In this document: positions 9,889-18,635 of the stretch, one piece after another
Layout: every line of letters starts with the position of its first letter
Position numbering within the stretch: the stretch's first letter is position 1
Assembly (NCBI GenBank): GCA_012271135.1
Contig: JAAXGZ010000097.1
Span: forward strand, 99,936-163,935
Reading direction: 5' to 3'
Length of the DNA stretch: 64,000 bases
Origin: Caldilineales bacterium
Lineage (GTDB): Bacteria > Chloroflexota > Anaerolineae > Caldilineales > Caldilineaceae
Translations under genes and position numbers: made by a program
Notes under the pieces: generated by a model
Databases searched by the model: none
Told to the model about the DNA's origin: nothing
Seen by the model: only the letters and a program-made list of their open reading frames with translations

Positions 9889-10677
9889 GTCGGGCACGCA
9901 ACCGACAGGGGCATGGCAAAGGCGCTGGAGCGCGGTTGGAAGTCCCGGAGCGTGGCCGACGGCGCAACGAAATCTGTCTTGACCTGTCCCGGTGAACGTC
10001 AAGGGCGATTGCTCACACGTGAGCATCCACTTTCGACTGCCGTTCCCCCGTCAGTGCGGTGATGAAACCAACCGTCTCCGATACTGGACGTGCCACAACC
10101 CCATTCTCACCATGGCATTCAAGGGGAGATGCAGGTCGACACATGCATGGTGCTACCGGAATTGCGTCGCCCGGCAGAATGATCTGGTGATGTTCCACGT
10201 GCGGACCTGACCCGGGCTCAAAACCACGATGCCCCTGCCGATGAACCGGTCGGAAACCTACACACGGCAGTGGCATCGGCTCCCATCCACGATTGATCAA
10301 AGCTGCCGACGCGGATCCATATTGGCGGGGGAGTTAAATCCAGCAAGACGGGCAGATGACGGAGGATGCACACCGACTCCACGGACACCGTAACCGAACG
10401 GGCCGCGAGCCCAACTCCGCAGGATAGTGTGCGAATCGGGCGTTGGGATGGTTCACGATGCCACTGGTCGTCTCGTCCCAGCAGTGTGGCAGGGGCTCCA
10501 CGGCCCACTCGCGGGATGTACGTCCGTTGGTCGAATGGGCGAATGGGTTCGGGGCTCAGCGGGAAGGCCACGCAGTGACACACATGTAGGGAGTGACAGG
10601 CAATACCGATCCATGCGGTGCCTTTCGTGTCCCAACCCCATGCATGGTTCCGTTCAGTTGCCAAGTGACTGGGCCAT

Positions 10678-10705
10678 CATCCCTCTGGCTGCCTCCAGAG
10701 GGATG
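10678..10705. terminator. 11-bp stem-loop
   Basis: Perfect arms CATCCCTCTGG / CCAGAGGGATG surround a 6-nt loop. It lies about 70 bp beyond the stronger hairpin at 10777-10811, downstream of the minus-strand exported protein gene, so it may be a back-up transcription end. No T-tract is present. Confidence 0.4.
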
Positions 10706-10776
10706 TATCGATTGTCATTTGGTCAGCCAGCTGCTCCGGAAACCGCGTTGCCGTGGTGGGATGACGGCCCCCATAG

Positions 10777-10811
10777 GCAAGACAGCCACCCGTTGCGGGT
10801 GGCTGTCTTGC
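10777..10811 (-). terminator. 16-bp stem-loop terminator
   Basis: The arms 10777-10792 and 10796-10811 are perfect 16-bp reverse complements with a 3-nt loop. It lies 65 bp downstream of the stop of the minus-strand gene ending at 10876. It lacks a T-tract but is very stable. Confidence 0.65.
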
Positions 10812-10875
10812 ACTTGCGTGTGTGTCGGGGGAGCCCGGGAGGCTTCCGGGGGCGGACGCGTACCCGTCCCGCTGC

Positions 10876-12093
10876 CTACTTGAGTACCGTGAACTCGGTC
10901 ACGACCAGGGGCACCGACACCGCCGTGGTGTTCTTGTAGTCGGTGACGTTGACTGTGCCCCGGTCTTCGTCAAGCGGCCGCACCATGAGCGAGGCCACCG
11001 GACTGATGACTTCGCCATCCTCGTTGACGGCCCACGCCTCGAACGTGTAGGTCTCATCACTGGCGAGGATGTCGATGGGGAAATCCCGGTGCTCGTCCGG
11101 CGGCTCAGCGTAGTAGTTATTGACCACAAGTTCTTCCTTAACCCCGATGAAGGATAGGCCTTGGGGAGCGACATCCGTCGGCGCCTCGAACGGCAGGCCA
11201 CTGGAATCGGCGTTCTGCATCGCCACCAGAATGTCACCGCCGTCGTTGATCCGGACGTTGCGGAACGCATCGTCACCGCCATTCGTTTTCGTCCCGGCCA
11301 CCAGCTTGCCGGCGTAGCTCGATGCCACGGTCGCCACGTCGTCGCCCTCGGGCACCACATCGCCACCCTCGTCCGTGACGCGCACGATGTAGGCATCAAA
11401 GTCCACATCGTCCCGCGCATCTGCATTCTCGCCGCCATGCACCAGGCCGATGCGCAGCCGCGGCGTGCTCGGGCTGGTCGTCAAGTCGGAGGATGAGGAC
11501 TTGTAGTTGCCGAAGTTCTCGTTGTAGCCCACGTAGTACAGGGTGCCGCCGTCCATCGCATCCGCCGCGAATTCGTCCGCATCAGTGTCGGGATCATCCA
11601 CCGCCGTCACCCGCATCCAGTCGGTGGTCATGAAGGCCGGCTCGGTCAGGCTCTGGTTGATGCTGGCCTCCAAGATGTCGCTGATCAGGTAGTCTCCGTC
11701 CGCCGTGTCGACCACGATCGCCAGCTGCACCGTCACCTCGGTACCGGTCGCAACCCCCTCGAAGGTGGTCTTGCGCGCGCCCAGCGACAGGGTCTGGGTG
11801 TGGCTGTCGCCGTCGTCCAGGATCACCACCAGGGACGTGTTGTAGGCGTTGGAGCCCAAATTCCAGCTGTCCGGATCGGTGGCCGCCCACGAGACGTTGA
11901 CATGGTCCTCGTCGTCGGCATCGCGGGCCACGGCCAGGTCGGAAATCTCGCCTCCGCGCAGGCGCGTCTTGGTGGGGCAATCCGCGTAGTCGTCGTCGAA
12001 CAGGTCGCCGGCCGCCAAGCTGCCGCCGCTGATTACGGCCAATGCCAACAGCGCCAGTAAGGCGCTCCTGAGTAGGTGCGTTCCTTTGGTCAC
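10876..12093 (-). CDS. Exported protein of unknown function, fibronectin III-like region
   Basis: The start is GTG at 12093, chosen because GAGGAG lies 7 bases upstream and the frame then opens directly with a signal peptide (LLRSALLALLALAVISGG, cleavage near SLAAG). The mature part, about 375 residues, is acidic (many DD, DED and DGD) and beta-rich. Residues around 50-120, with DLAVARDADDEDHVNVSW and LGARKTTFEG, look like a fibronectin type III fold. No catalytic motif was recognised. A secreted or surface-attached adhesive or binding role is plausible only by fold. It is a single gene followed by a 16-bp hairpin. Confidence 0.65.
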   Translation of the reverse strand: MTKGTHLLRSALLALLALAVISGGSLAAGDLFDDDYADCPTKTRLRGGEISDLAVARDADDEDHVNVSWAATDPDSWNLGSNAYNTSLVVILDDGDSHTQTLSLGARKTTFEGVATGTEVTVQLAIVVDTADGDYLISDILEASINQSLTEPAFMTTDWMRVTAVDDPDTDADEFAADAMDGGTLYYVGYNENFGNYKSSSSDLTTSPSTPRLRIGLVHGGENADARDDVDFDAYIVRVTDEGGDVVPEGDDVATVASSYAGKLVAGTKTNGGDDAFRNVRINDGGDILVAMQNADSSGLPFEAPTDVAPQGLSFIGVKEELVVNNYYAEPPDEHRDFPIDILASDETYTFEAWAVNEDGEVISPVASLMVRPLDEDRGTVNVTDYKNTTAVSVPLVVTEFTVLK

Positions 12094-12743
12094 AGTGCGT
12101 CTCCTCGTATCGCTACAGGACATGCGGACGCGTCTCGACGCCTTCTTCAAAGTAGTAGCAGCGCGTTGGGGAAGGCAATTGTAGCGCATTGGCCCTTCTC
12201 CCTGCCAACCGTGCCGGCCGGGATGGGGCACGGTTTCGGTTTCGCTGATGTTGGTCTACAGACAGCATTCGGACTGTGAAGAAAGTCCGTGACGAACAGA
12301 CCAGCCGGTCCCCGCACCAGTAGGAAGGGACGCGAACACGGGTTTTAGCCCTCTGGACGAAACGCGCAGCGACATGCGGTATCGATCGGGAACCACTCCG
12401 GCAGACTGAGCCCTCGATGTCCCTCCGCAGTGATATGGACAGGCAACGTACCCGTCCCGGATCGCGGCGATCGTGCACCGTCCGGAATGTCGTCAAGGTC
12501 GACGCGCACACCGCAATCCGACTTTAGACGCGGGCTATGACAGGCACAGCCCAACGCGGCTCGTTGTTTGGCGACCTGCTGCCAGCAACCCATTCACCCA
12601 GGCGGCGACCCGGTTGCGCAAGCGCTTGCGATGCCCGCGCGAACCCCTAGCCTCCGGCCAAAGGACGTTCAAGCCCGGATAGCATGCTGAGACCGCGTGC
12701 GTGCACCACTCGAAACTCTGCCGGATTGGGTTGAGTTTGGCGG
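12094..12743. other. Intergenic region with a perfect palindrome, no gene
   Basis: This 650-bp stretch lies between the exported protein start and the end of the inositol operon. No gene-like frame was found. The 14-bp palindrome at 12617-12630 is listed separately. Confidence 0.5.
12617..12630. promoter_or_regulatory. Perfect 14-bp palindrome, LacI-type operator candidate
   Basis: CGCAAGCGCTTGCG is a perfect palindrome with the central CG and GCAA/TTGC half-sites seen in many LacI-family operators. It lies about 115 bp past the end of the inositol operon and about 520 bp before the exported protein gene, so its target gene is unclear. Confidence 0.35.
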
Positions 12744-13829
12744 TCAGGTCCCTGACACGTCGCCCGAGGTCGAGATGCCGGTTACCCTTTCAAGGCCGGC
12801 ATAGGCTACGGCCCCGAACCGAATGTCCAGCACTTCGCCCGGTTCCATCGTGCGCGTTGCGGAGTGCGCCTGGGCCTCGGCAAGGTGGTGGTACGGTGCC
12901 GTCCACGGTTCCAGGGCAATGTTGTAGGTACGGCCGTACCAGGGATGGACCATGCTGCCCAGATACACCTGCCAAAACCAGATCGAGTTGAAGACTTCGG
13001 TCGGCCAATACATGCCAAAGCCCACCTTCCGCGCCTGGTTCGTCAACCCGTACCATCCCGCCTCGAGATCAAACAGGAACGCCAGGTCGTGGGATTGGGT
13101 TTCCGGACCGGGTATGCGGCTGAGATCGATCATGCTGCCGTCCCTGCCCATTACGAACGGCCAGGTGTAGTCCTCTCCCGACTCCAGACGCGTGGTGGAT
13201 TCCGCCTCGACCACGCGGACCTTGGCACCCGGCACGTCGATCACGCAGCTGTTGTCGAGAAACGGCGCACCGAACGCCGGGTGATGGCCCCAAACTATCT
13301 CGAAGGGAACGTCGCCTTCGTTCGTCACGATTTCGTGAAACTGCAGGTTGGCCTGCCACCGGTGCAGTGTGACCACCTTCTCAATGCGCAACGGCGAACG
13401 ATAGGTGCGGACATCAAACTTCACTGAGATGCACTCGGGCGTGTCCAGCAGAATCTGCATGTTCCACGGCATCAGCGGAGTTTCCCCGTGCAGTCCGAAC
13501 TCGCCGTCCGCAAACGTGGTGGGATACCCGCCCACCGGAAAGCACTCCTGCCAACCGCCGAAGTAATAGTCCAGGAAGGGGCCGTCCGCCCTCGGGTTCG
13601 TGGGGACGAAGTTCCGTGTGCCGCGCACGCCCAAGGGCGACCGCCACATGAAGTCCGTGTCGGTGGGCTTGTGCAGGAATTCGAAGATATCGGTGCCCTT
13701 GTCCACCAGAATGGTGACGCGCAGGAGTTCGTTCTCCATGACCAGGGACTTCAGGCCCCGGTAGGTCATCTCGGTCAGGCGGCAACCGAAGTTGCGCTCA
13801 TGCGTGTAGACGGGTTCCAGCACGGCCAA
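12744..13829 (-). CDS. Aldose 1-epimerase-like protein (DUF4432/GalM fold)
   Basis: The 361-residue protein has the beta-sandwich galactose-mutarotase fold. Recognisable blocks are FGGWQECFPVGG, the EIVWGHHPAFG segment with the histidine pair typical of the family, and a C-terminal YNIALEPWTAP segment. Members interconvert sugar anomers or bind sugars; several DUF4432 proteins sit in inositol or sugar-acid operons with unproven function. It starts 21 bp after the iolE gene and ends the operon, so a role in handling the imported or oxidised polyol is likely. There is no signal peptide. Confidence 0.8.
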   Translation of the reverse strand: MAVLEPVYTHERNFGCRLTEMTYRGLKSLVMENELLRVTILVDKGTDIFEFLHKPTDTDFMWRSPLGVRGTRNFVPTNPRADGPFLDYYFGGWQECFPVGGYPTTFADGEFGLHGETPLMPWNMQILLDTPECISVKFDVRTYRSPLRIEKVVTLHRWQANLQFHEIVTNEGDVPFEIVWGHHPAFGAPFLDNSCVIDVPGAKVRVVEAESTTRLESGEDYTWPFVMGRDGSMIDLSRIPGPETQSHDLAFLFDLEAGWYGLTNQARKVGFGMYWPTEVFNSIWFWQVYLGSMVHPWYGRTYNIALEPWTAPYHHLAEAQAHSATRTMEPGEVLDIRFGAVAYAGLERVTGISTSGDVSGT

Positions 13830-13850
13830 CTCCTTGACTCAGGGGGTGCA

Positions 13851-14810
13851 TTAGTTCCGTAGTTCGTTGACAAAGCCGATGTCGGCCAGATACCTGCGAT
13901 TCCGCTGTGCACTTTCGAACGGCGAGCCCAGTCCGGCTACGACATCCTGCTCAACTGTGACGTAGCTCGTGTACCCGGTACGGAGCAGCCAGTCGCGCAC
14001 TGCCGGGAAGTCCACGTCGCCTTGGCCCAATTCGCAAAACACACCCTTGGCGACGGCTTCGAAGTAGTCCAGCCCCTCCTCGGCCACCTCGGAGGCGATC
14101 CGTGAACTCCAGTCCTTGAAGTGGACATAGCCGATGCGGGCAGCCAGCCGGTCCATGGTCGCCAGGACCGTGTCGGCGCGGCCGGCACCCAGCGCGAAGT
14201 GCCCGGTGTCAAACACGAGGTTCACATGGTCTCCCACGTGTTCCAGCAGCCGCTCAATTTCACGCGGCGTCTCGAGCCAGCCGGCGGCATGGAAGTGCAC
14301 CACCGACGCGATGCCGGCCTCGTCCCGCGCCGCGCCGGCGATCCGGTTGATCGTCTCGCCCAGTACCGGCCAGAGCGCGCCCTCCAGTTCCATGGCGGGA
14401 GTGATGCGGCCGGCATATCGAATCCTCACCGGATCTGTTCCATTGTCGGCGGCCACCACCAGGAACGGCACGTGGTCCTGGTGATTCAAATCCGCCACGG
14501 CGCGCAGTTGTCGGGCAATCATCAGGTTGTGTTCGACTATTTCGTCCCGTTGCGCCGCGTCTTCAAGCCGACTGCCAACGTAGGCACCGGTCAAGTCGAG
14601 GGAGCGCTCGGCCAACGCGGCAGCCAGGTGGTGTGCATCCGTGGGAAAAAACCCCCAGTCTCCCAGTTCCGTGCCCGTGTAACCGGCTTCCGCCAGTTCG
14701 TCCAGCATGGTGGCCCACGCAATGCGCTCGTCCTTCAGGGGACCAAACTCCAAGGTCCCCCAACTGCACGGGGCGTTGCCAATTCTGATTCGATCCAGGG
14801 ATGATTCCAT
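13851..14810 (-). CDS. iolE: Inosose dehydratase-like (IolE) sugar isomerase/dehydratase
   Basis: This 319-residue TIM-barrel protein belongs to the AP-endonuclease-2/xylose isomerase-like family. The N-terminal block RIGNAPCSWGTLEFG is the usual start of IolE-type 2-keto-myo-inositol dehydratases. Metal-binding positions are visible as TELGDWG, SVVHFHAAGW, LVFDTGHFALG and YVHFKDW. IolE removes water from 2-keto-myo-inositol to give the trione-type substrate of IolD. Its position in the iol operon supports the name; a paralogous isomerase role (IolI) cannot be excluded from sequence alone. It starts 32 bp after the dehydrogenase gene. Confidence 0.85.
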   Translation of the reverse strand: MESSLDRIRIGNAPCSWGTLEFGPLKDERIAWATMLDELAEAGYTGTELGDWGFFPTDAHHLAAALAERSLDLTGAYVGSRLEDAAQRDEIVEHNLMIARQLRAVADLNHQDHVPFLVVAADNGTDPVRIRYAGRITPAMELEGALWPVLGETINRIAGAARDEAGIASVVHFHAAGWLETPREIERLLEHVGDHVNLVFDTGHFALGAGRADTVLATMDRLAARIGYVHFKDWSSRIASEVAEEGLDYFEAVAKGVFCELGQGDVDFPAVRDWLLRTGYTSYVTVEQDVVAGLGSPFESAQRNRRYLADIGFVNELRN

Positions 14811-14842
14811 GGCTGATCCTGGGTATGGTCGGCAGAGCTTCC

Positions 14843-16030
14843 CTAGACTTGGGGAACGTCCACCCAGCCACCGGTTGCCCAGGATTGGGACGCGGCATGT
14901 TGGGCTTCCGCCACCCGCAAGGCATCCTGCACCGACGGGGTGTGCGGAATGCCCTTGTGGATGTTCCGCACAAAGTGGAACGCCTCCAGCGCCTTCAGGT
15001 CGTCGTACCCCAGGGCAATGCCGGTCCCCGGCTGGAACCAGGCGAAGTCGGGGTGCTCGGGTCCTGCCAGTACGCGTGCGTACCCGTCGTGCGGGTCCGG
15101 TTCCCGGCCGATGGCGTTCTTGTCTGCAGGCCGGTAGATCTCCAGTTCGTTCATCCGTTCAAAGTCCCAGCGGACGGCACCGCGATCCCCGTGGAGATCG
15201 AATGCGAACTCGCACTTGGGGCCGTAGATCACGCGACAGGCTTCGAGCACGCCGCGTGCACCTGACGCGTACTCCGCCATGACCGCAACGAAGTCCTCGT
15301 TGGTTACGGGACCGGCCGCGTCCTCCGCCGAGCCCAGCGTGAAGTGCGTCCCCTTGCCCGGAACCGGTAACGGTCGGCTGGGAACGAACGTATGCCGCAT
15401 GGAACACAGGCGCACCACCGGACCCGCGAGGAAATTGGACATGTCCAGCACATGCGACATCAGATCGCCCAATGAACCATACCCCGCTTTGTCGCGCTCG
15501 AACCGCCAGCTCAACTGGCTTAGGGGATTGTGGCCGTACATCGAGAAGAACCGGCCCCTGAAATGCGTGAGCCGGCCCAGTACGCCCGACTGTTGCAGTT
15601 GACGCGCGTATTGCACGAGTGGAGCCCAGCGGTAGTTGAACCCGACACAGGACTGTACGGAGGCCTGGCTAACGGCCGTCGCGATTGCCCGCGTGTCCTC
15701 GACTCCGAGACCCACCGGCTTTTCGCACAGAAGGTGCTTGCCGGCCGCCGCCACCGCCTCGGCTACGGTTCGATGCAGTTGATTCGGCACGGCGATGGTG
15801 ACGATGTCCACCTCCGGATGGGCCGCGACCTCGCTCCAATCTGTCGCACAGGCCGCGAAGCCAAATCGTTGGCGGGACTGTTCGGCACGGTCCGCGTCTT
15901 CATCCGCACAAACCACCAGACGAACATCGAGCCCGGACCGCCAAAACCGTTCGGGTATCTGCCTGAAGGCCCGGCTGTGGGTTTCCCCCATCCAGCCCAT
16001 GCCGATGACCCCGATGCCGTAGGACGTCAT
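14843..16030 (-). CDS. Gfo/Idh/MocA dehydrogenase, probable inositol 2-dehydrogenase
   Basis: The 395-residue protein opens with an NAD(P)-binding Rossmann segment (GIGVIGMGWMGETHSRAF) and carries the family motif CEKPVG near residue 105; the C-terminal alpha/beta domain binds substrate. IolG-type enzymes oxidise myo-inositol to 2-keto-myo-inositol, and no other Gfo/Idh gene is in this operon, so it is the best candidate for that first step. It is longer than classical IolG (about 340), so scyllo-inositol or an inositol derivative may be its substrate. It lies 36 bp after the ADH gene. Confidence 0.8.
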   Translation of the reverse strand: MTSYGIGVIGMGWMGETHSRAFRQIPERFWRSGLDVRLVVCADEDADRAEQSRQRFGFAACATDWSEVAAHPEVDIVTIAVPNQLHRTVAEAVAAAGKHLLCEKPVGLGVEDTRAIATAVSQASVQSCVGFNYRWAPLVQYARQLQQSGVLGRLTHFRGRFFSMYGHNPLSQLSWRFERDKAGYGSLGDLMSHVLDMSNFLAGPVVRLCSMRHTFVPSRPLPVPGKGTHFTLGSAEDAAGPVTNEDFVAVMAEYASGARGVLEACRVIYGPKCEFAFDLHGDRGAVRWDFERMNELEIYRPADKNAIGREPDPHDGYARVLAGPEHPDFAWFQPGTGIALGYDDLKALEAFHFVRNIHKGIPHTPSVQDALRVAEAQHAASQSWATGGWVDVPQV

Positions 16031-16066
16031 GCTTGAACGGGTTGCCTGTGCGGATACCGGCCGGGT

Positions 16067-17107
16067 TTAGGATGCAGAGGGGCCGGGTGTTGCCACAACC
16101 TTGACCGCGGCTCCAGTACGGCACAGATCCAGACCCTCCGCGAGGTCGGCCAAGGGTACCGTCAGGTTGAGGCCCGACGGTTGCAGCACGCCGTCCTCCA
16201 GCAGTTGAATGGCCTGTGGGAACGTGCCTACACCCACAAACGTGCCAAAGATACGGAGTTCACGCTCGGTCAAACGACTCTGATTGACCGCCGGGGTCAG
16301 CGCGTTTAGTCCAAAACAGCAGATCTGGCCCATCATGGCTGCCAGGTCCACAGCCGTTCCAAGCTGCCCGCCCACGGCGTCCACGATCAGATCGACCCCG
16401 TGGCCGTCGGTCACTTCGTCGACCGCCTCCGCCAAGTTGTCCGCGTCGACGTTCACGGTCCTGTCGACTCCGGCCATGCGGGCTTGCTCCAACCTGGTGT
16501 CCGCCAGGTCGGCGACCATCACGTGCAGATTCCGGGACTTGAGCATTAGGGCATGCAGGACCCCGATGGGCCCGGCTCCGATTACCAAAGCCGTGTCCGA
16601 GTGGGCAACATCAAACTGGTTGAAGCCTCCCAGGACGCAGGACAGCGGCTCAATCCACACCGCGTCGCCCAGGGACAAATCCGGCGTTATGGGCAGCAGG
16701 GCCTTTTCCGGAGCCAGTACGTACCTTGCAAAGCCGCCGTCCCGGTGAATCCCGATGGTATGGAAGTTCGCGCAGTGATTGGCCCGACCCCTGAGACATT
16801 GCGGACACGGCTCCAGATTCTGTTCGCGGCAGTACAGGTTGGGAGCCAATACCACCCGGTCCCCGGTCTGCACAGCGGTGGCCGCCGTTCCCCGTTCCAC
16901 CACATGGGCAGCCAACTCGTGGCCCAGCACCACGCCGGGCATGGCCGGATGGCCGGGAGGATCCTTCACAATTTGGAGGTCGGTGCCGCAAACCCCGCAG
17001 GCCTCGACCTCAAGCTTGACCCAGTCCGGCGGAACGGTGTCCAGGGACGGTTCGGAACGGTCCTCGACGATAAACCGCCCGGGACCGGCGAATACTCCTA
17101 CCTGCAT
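16067..17107 (-). CDS. Zinc-dependent medium-chain alcohol/polyol dehydrogenase
   Basis: This MDR-family enzyme has 346 residues. The catalytic zinc site is visible as ACGVCGTDLQ and GHELAAHV. The structural zinc loop has four cysteines (C-x7-CPQC-x7-C), with a longer first spacing than usual. The nucleotide-binding motif is VIGAGPIGVLHAL. ATG at 17107 is fixed by AAGGAG a few bases upstream; the long upstream extension of the frame is a shadow of the iolA gene. In this operon it could oxidise an inositol isomer or a sugar alcohol, which classical iol operons do not encode. Confidence 0.85.
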   Translation of the reverse strand: MQVGVFAGPGRFIVEDRSEPSLDTVPPDWVKLEVEACGVCGTDLQIVKDPPGHPAMPGVVLGHELAAHVVERGTAATAVQTGDRVVLAPNLYCREQNLEPCPQCLRGRANHCANFHTIGIHRDGGFARYVLAPEKALLPITPDLSLGDAVWIEPLSCVLGGFNQFDVAHSDTALVIGAGPIGVLHALMLKSRNLHVMVADLADTRLEQARMAGVDRTVNVDADNLAEAVDEVTDGHGVDLIVDAVGGQLGTAVDLAAMMGQICCFGLNALTPAVNQSRLTERELRIFGTFVGVGTFPQAIQLLEDGVLQPSGLNLTVPLADLAEGLDLCRTGAAVKVVATPGPSAS

Positions 17108-17127
17108 GATGTCTCCTTGTGGGTCGG

Positions 17128-18567
17128 CTACCAGCGTTCGACCACGACCTTGGTCTGCGTGTAGAACTCCACACCGTGCCGCGACTGCGCATGGAGATCG
17201 CCGAAGAAGCTCTCGTTCCAACCGCTGAACGGGAAGAATGCCATGGGCGCGGCCACGCCGATGTTGATGCCGATGTTCCCGGCATCGGCACGGTGGCGGA
17301 ACTCGCGGGCTGCCTTGCCGTCCCGCGTGAACAGGCAGGCCATGTTGCCGAAGGCCCGATCGTTGACCCAATCGATGGCCTGATCCAGATCATCGGCCTG
17401 CATCAGGCTGAGGACGGGGCCAAAAATCTCCTCCCGGGCCACGGGCATGCCGGGTTCCGCGTTGAGAATGGTCGGATGGATCCAGTGTCCGGCCGGGTGT
17501 CCGTCCACGCTGCGGCCGCGGCCGTCCACCACGAAGCGGCCGCTCCCGTCGTCGGCCTGTGCCAGGATCCCTTCTATGCGTTGGCGGCTCGCGTCGGTGA
17601 TCACCGGTCCCATTTCGGTGTCGTCGTCCAATCCGTTGCCCACACGCCTGGAAGTTGCCAAGTCGGCCATGGCATCCGCAAACGGAGCATGCATCTCGCC
17701 CACCGTGATCGCGGTCGACAGGGCCAGGCACCGCTGGCCGGCACAACCGAAGGCGCTTTCGGCCATGGCATTGGCCGCGGCTTCCACATCGACGCCCGGC
17801 ATGATGACAACGGGATTCTTGGCTCCCCCTTGGCACTGTGCGCGTTTGCCGTTGGCGGTCGCGCGGGCGTAGACCAGTTTGGCCACCGGCGTGGACCCGA
17901 CAAACGAAACGGCGCGCACCAGGGGATGATCGATGAGCGTATTTACGACGTCGGCACCGCCGTTGACCAGTTGCACAACCCCGGAGGGGAAACCCGCCTG
18001 CTCGATCAGACCGAACAGCTTCTGGCTGGTCAGCGGTACCTTTTCACTGGGCTTGAGGATGAATGCATTGCCGGTGGCCACGCCATAAGGCAGGAACCAC
18101 AGCGGGATCATAGCCGGGAAGTTGAAGGGGGTGATGGCCGCCACCACGCCCAACGGCTGGCGAATCATGTGTTCGTCGATGCCATGGGCGATGTCCTCGT
18201 TGTTCCACCCTTGAATCAGGGATGGCATGCCACAGGCCACTTCGACGTTTTCGATACCCCTCCGGACCTCGCCCCGTGCCTCGACCAGAGTCTTGCCGCA
18301 CTCAAGGGTCACTGTGCGGGAAATGTCCTCGAAGTACTCCTCCAGCAGGGCCTTGAGCCTGAACATCGGCTGAACCCGATCCACGACCGGGGTGCGGCGC
18401 CATGCCGGATAGGCGGCCTGGGCAGTCTGCACAGCCATGTCCACTTCAGCGGCAGTCGTCAGCGGCAGTGTCGCCAATCGTTCATTGGAGGCCGGATTGC
18501 GCACCGGCATGGTGTCTTCGGATTGGCTGGCCGCAAACGATCCGTTGACGAAGTTCTTGACAATCAT
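17128..18567 (-). CDS. iolA: Methylmalonate-semialdehyde dehydrogenase (CoA-acylating)
   Basis: The 479-residue aldehyde dehydrogenase has the catalytic cysteine in FGCAGQRCLALS. At the position where ordinary aldehyde dehydrogenases have the general-base glutamate (ELGG), it reads QGGAKNP, the hallmark of the CoA-acylating MMSDH group. It converts malonate semialdehyde (from inositol) to acetyl-CoA, and methylmalonate semialdehyde to propionyl-CoA. ATG at 18567 begins MIVKNFVNGSF, the usual family start. It lies 68 bp after iolD and 20 bp before the ADH gene. Confidence 0.93.
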   Translation of the reverse strand: MIVKNFVNGSFAASQSEDTMPVRNPASNERLATLPLTTAAEVDMAVQTAQAAYPAWRRTPVVDRVQPMFRLKALLEEYFEDISRTVTLECGKTLVEARGEVRRGIENVEVACGMPSLIQGWNNEDIAHGIDEHMIRQPLGVVAAITPFNFPAMIPLWFLPYGVATGNAFILKPSEKVPLTSQKLFGLIEQAGFPSGVVQLVNGGADVVNTLIDHPLVRAVSFVGSTPVAKLVYARATANGKRAQCQGGAKNPVVIMPGVDVEAAANAMAESAFGCAGQRCLALSTAITVGEMHAPFADAMADLATSRRVGNGLDDDTEMGPVITDASRQRIEGILAQADDGSGRFVVDGRGRSVDGHPAGHWIHPTILNAEPGMPVAREEIFGPVLSLMQADDLDQAIDWVNDRAFGNMACLFTRDGKAAREFRHRADAGNIGINIGVAAPMAFFPFSGWNESFFGDLHAQSRHGVEFYTQTKVVVERW

Positions 18568-18635
18568 GGCATGCAATTCTCCCCTGCATTTCAACGCCGG
18601 CGCACCGCCAACAGTGCTCCGGACCCGGATCGTGG

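Larger units (their letters stand above)
9889..10875. other. Intergenic region with two hairpins, no gene
   Basis: Nearly 1 kb separates the binding-protein promoter from the end of the exported protein gene. Open frames here are short, overlapping and without family-like sequence. The two strong stem-loops at 10678-10705 and 10777-10811 are listed separately. Confidence 0.5.
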
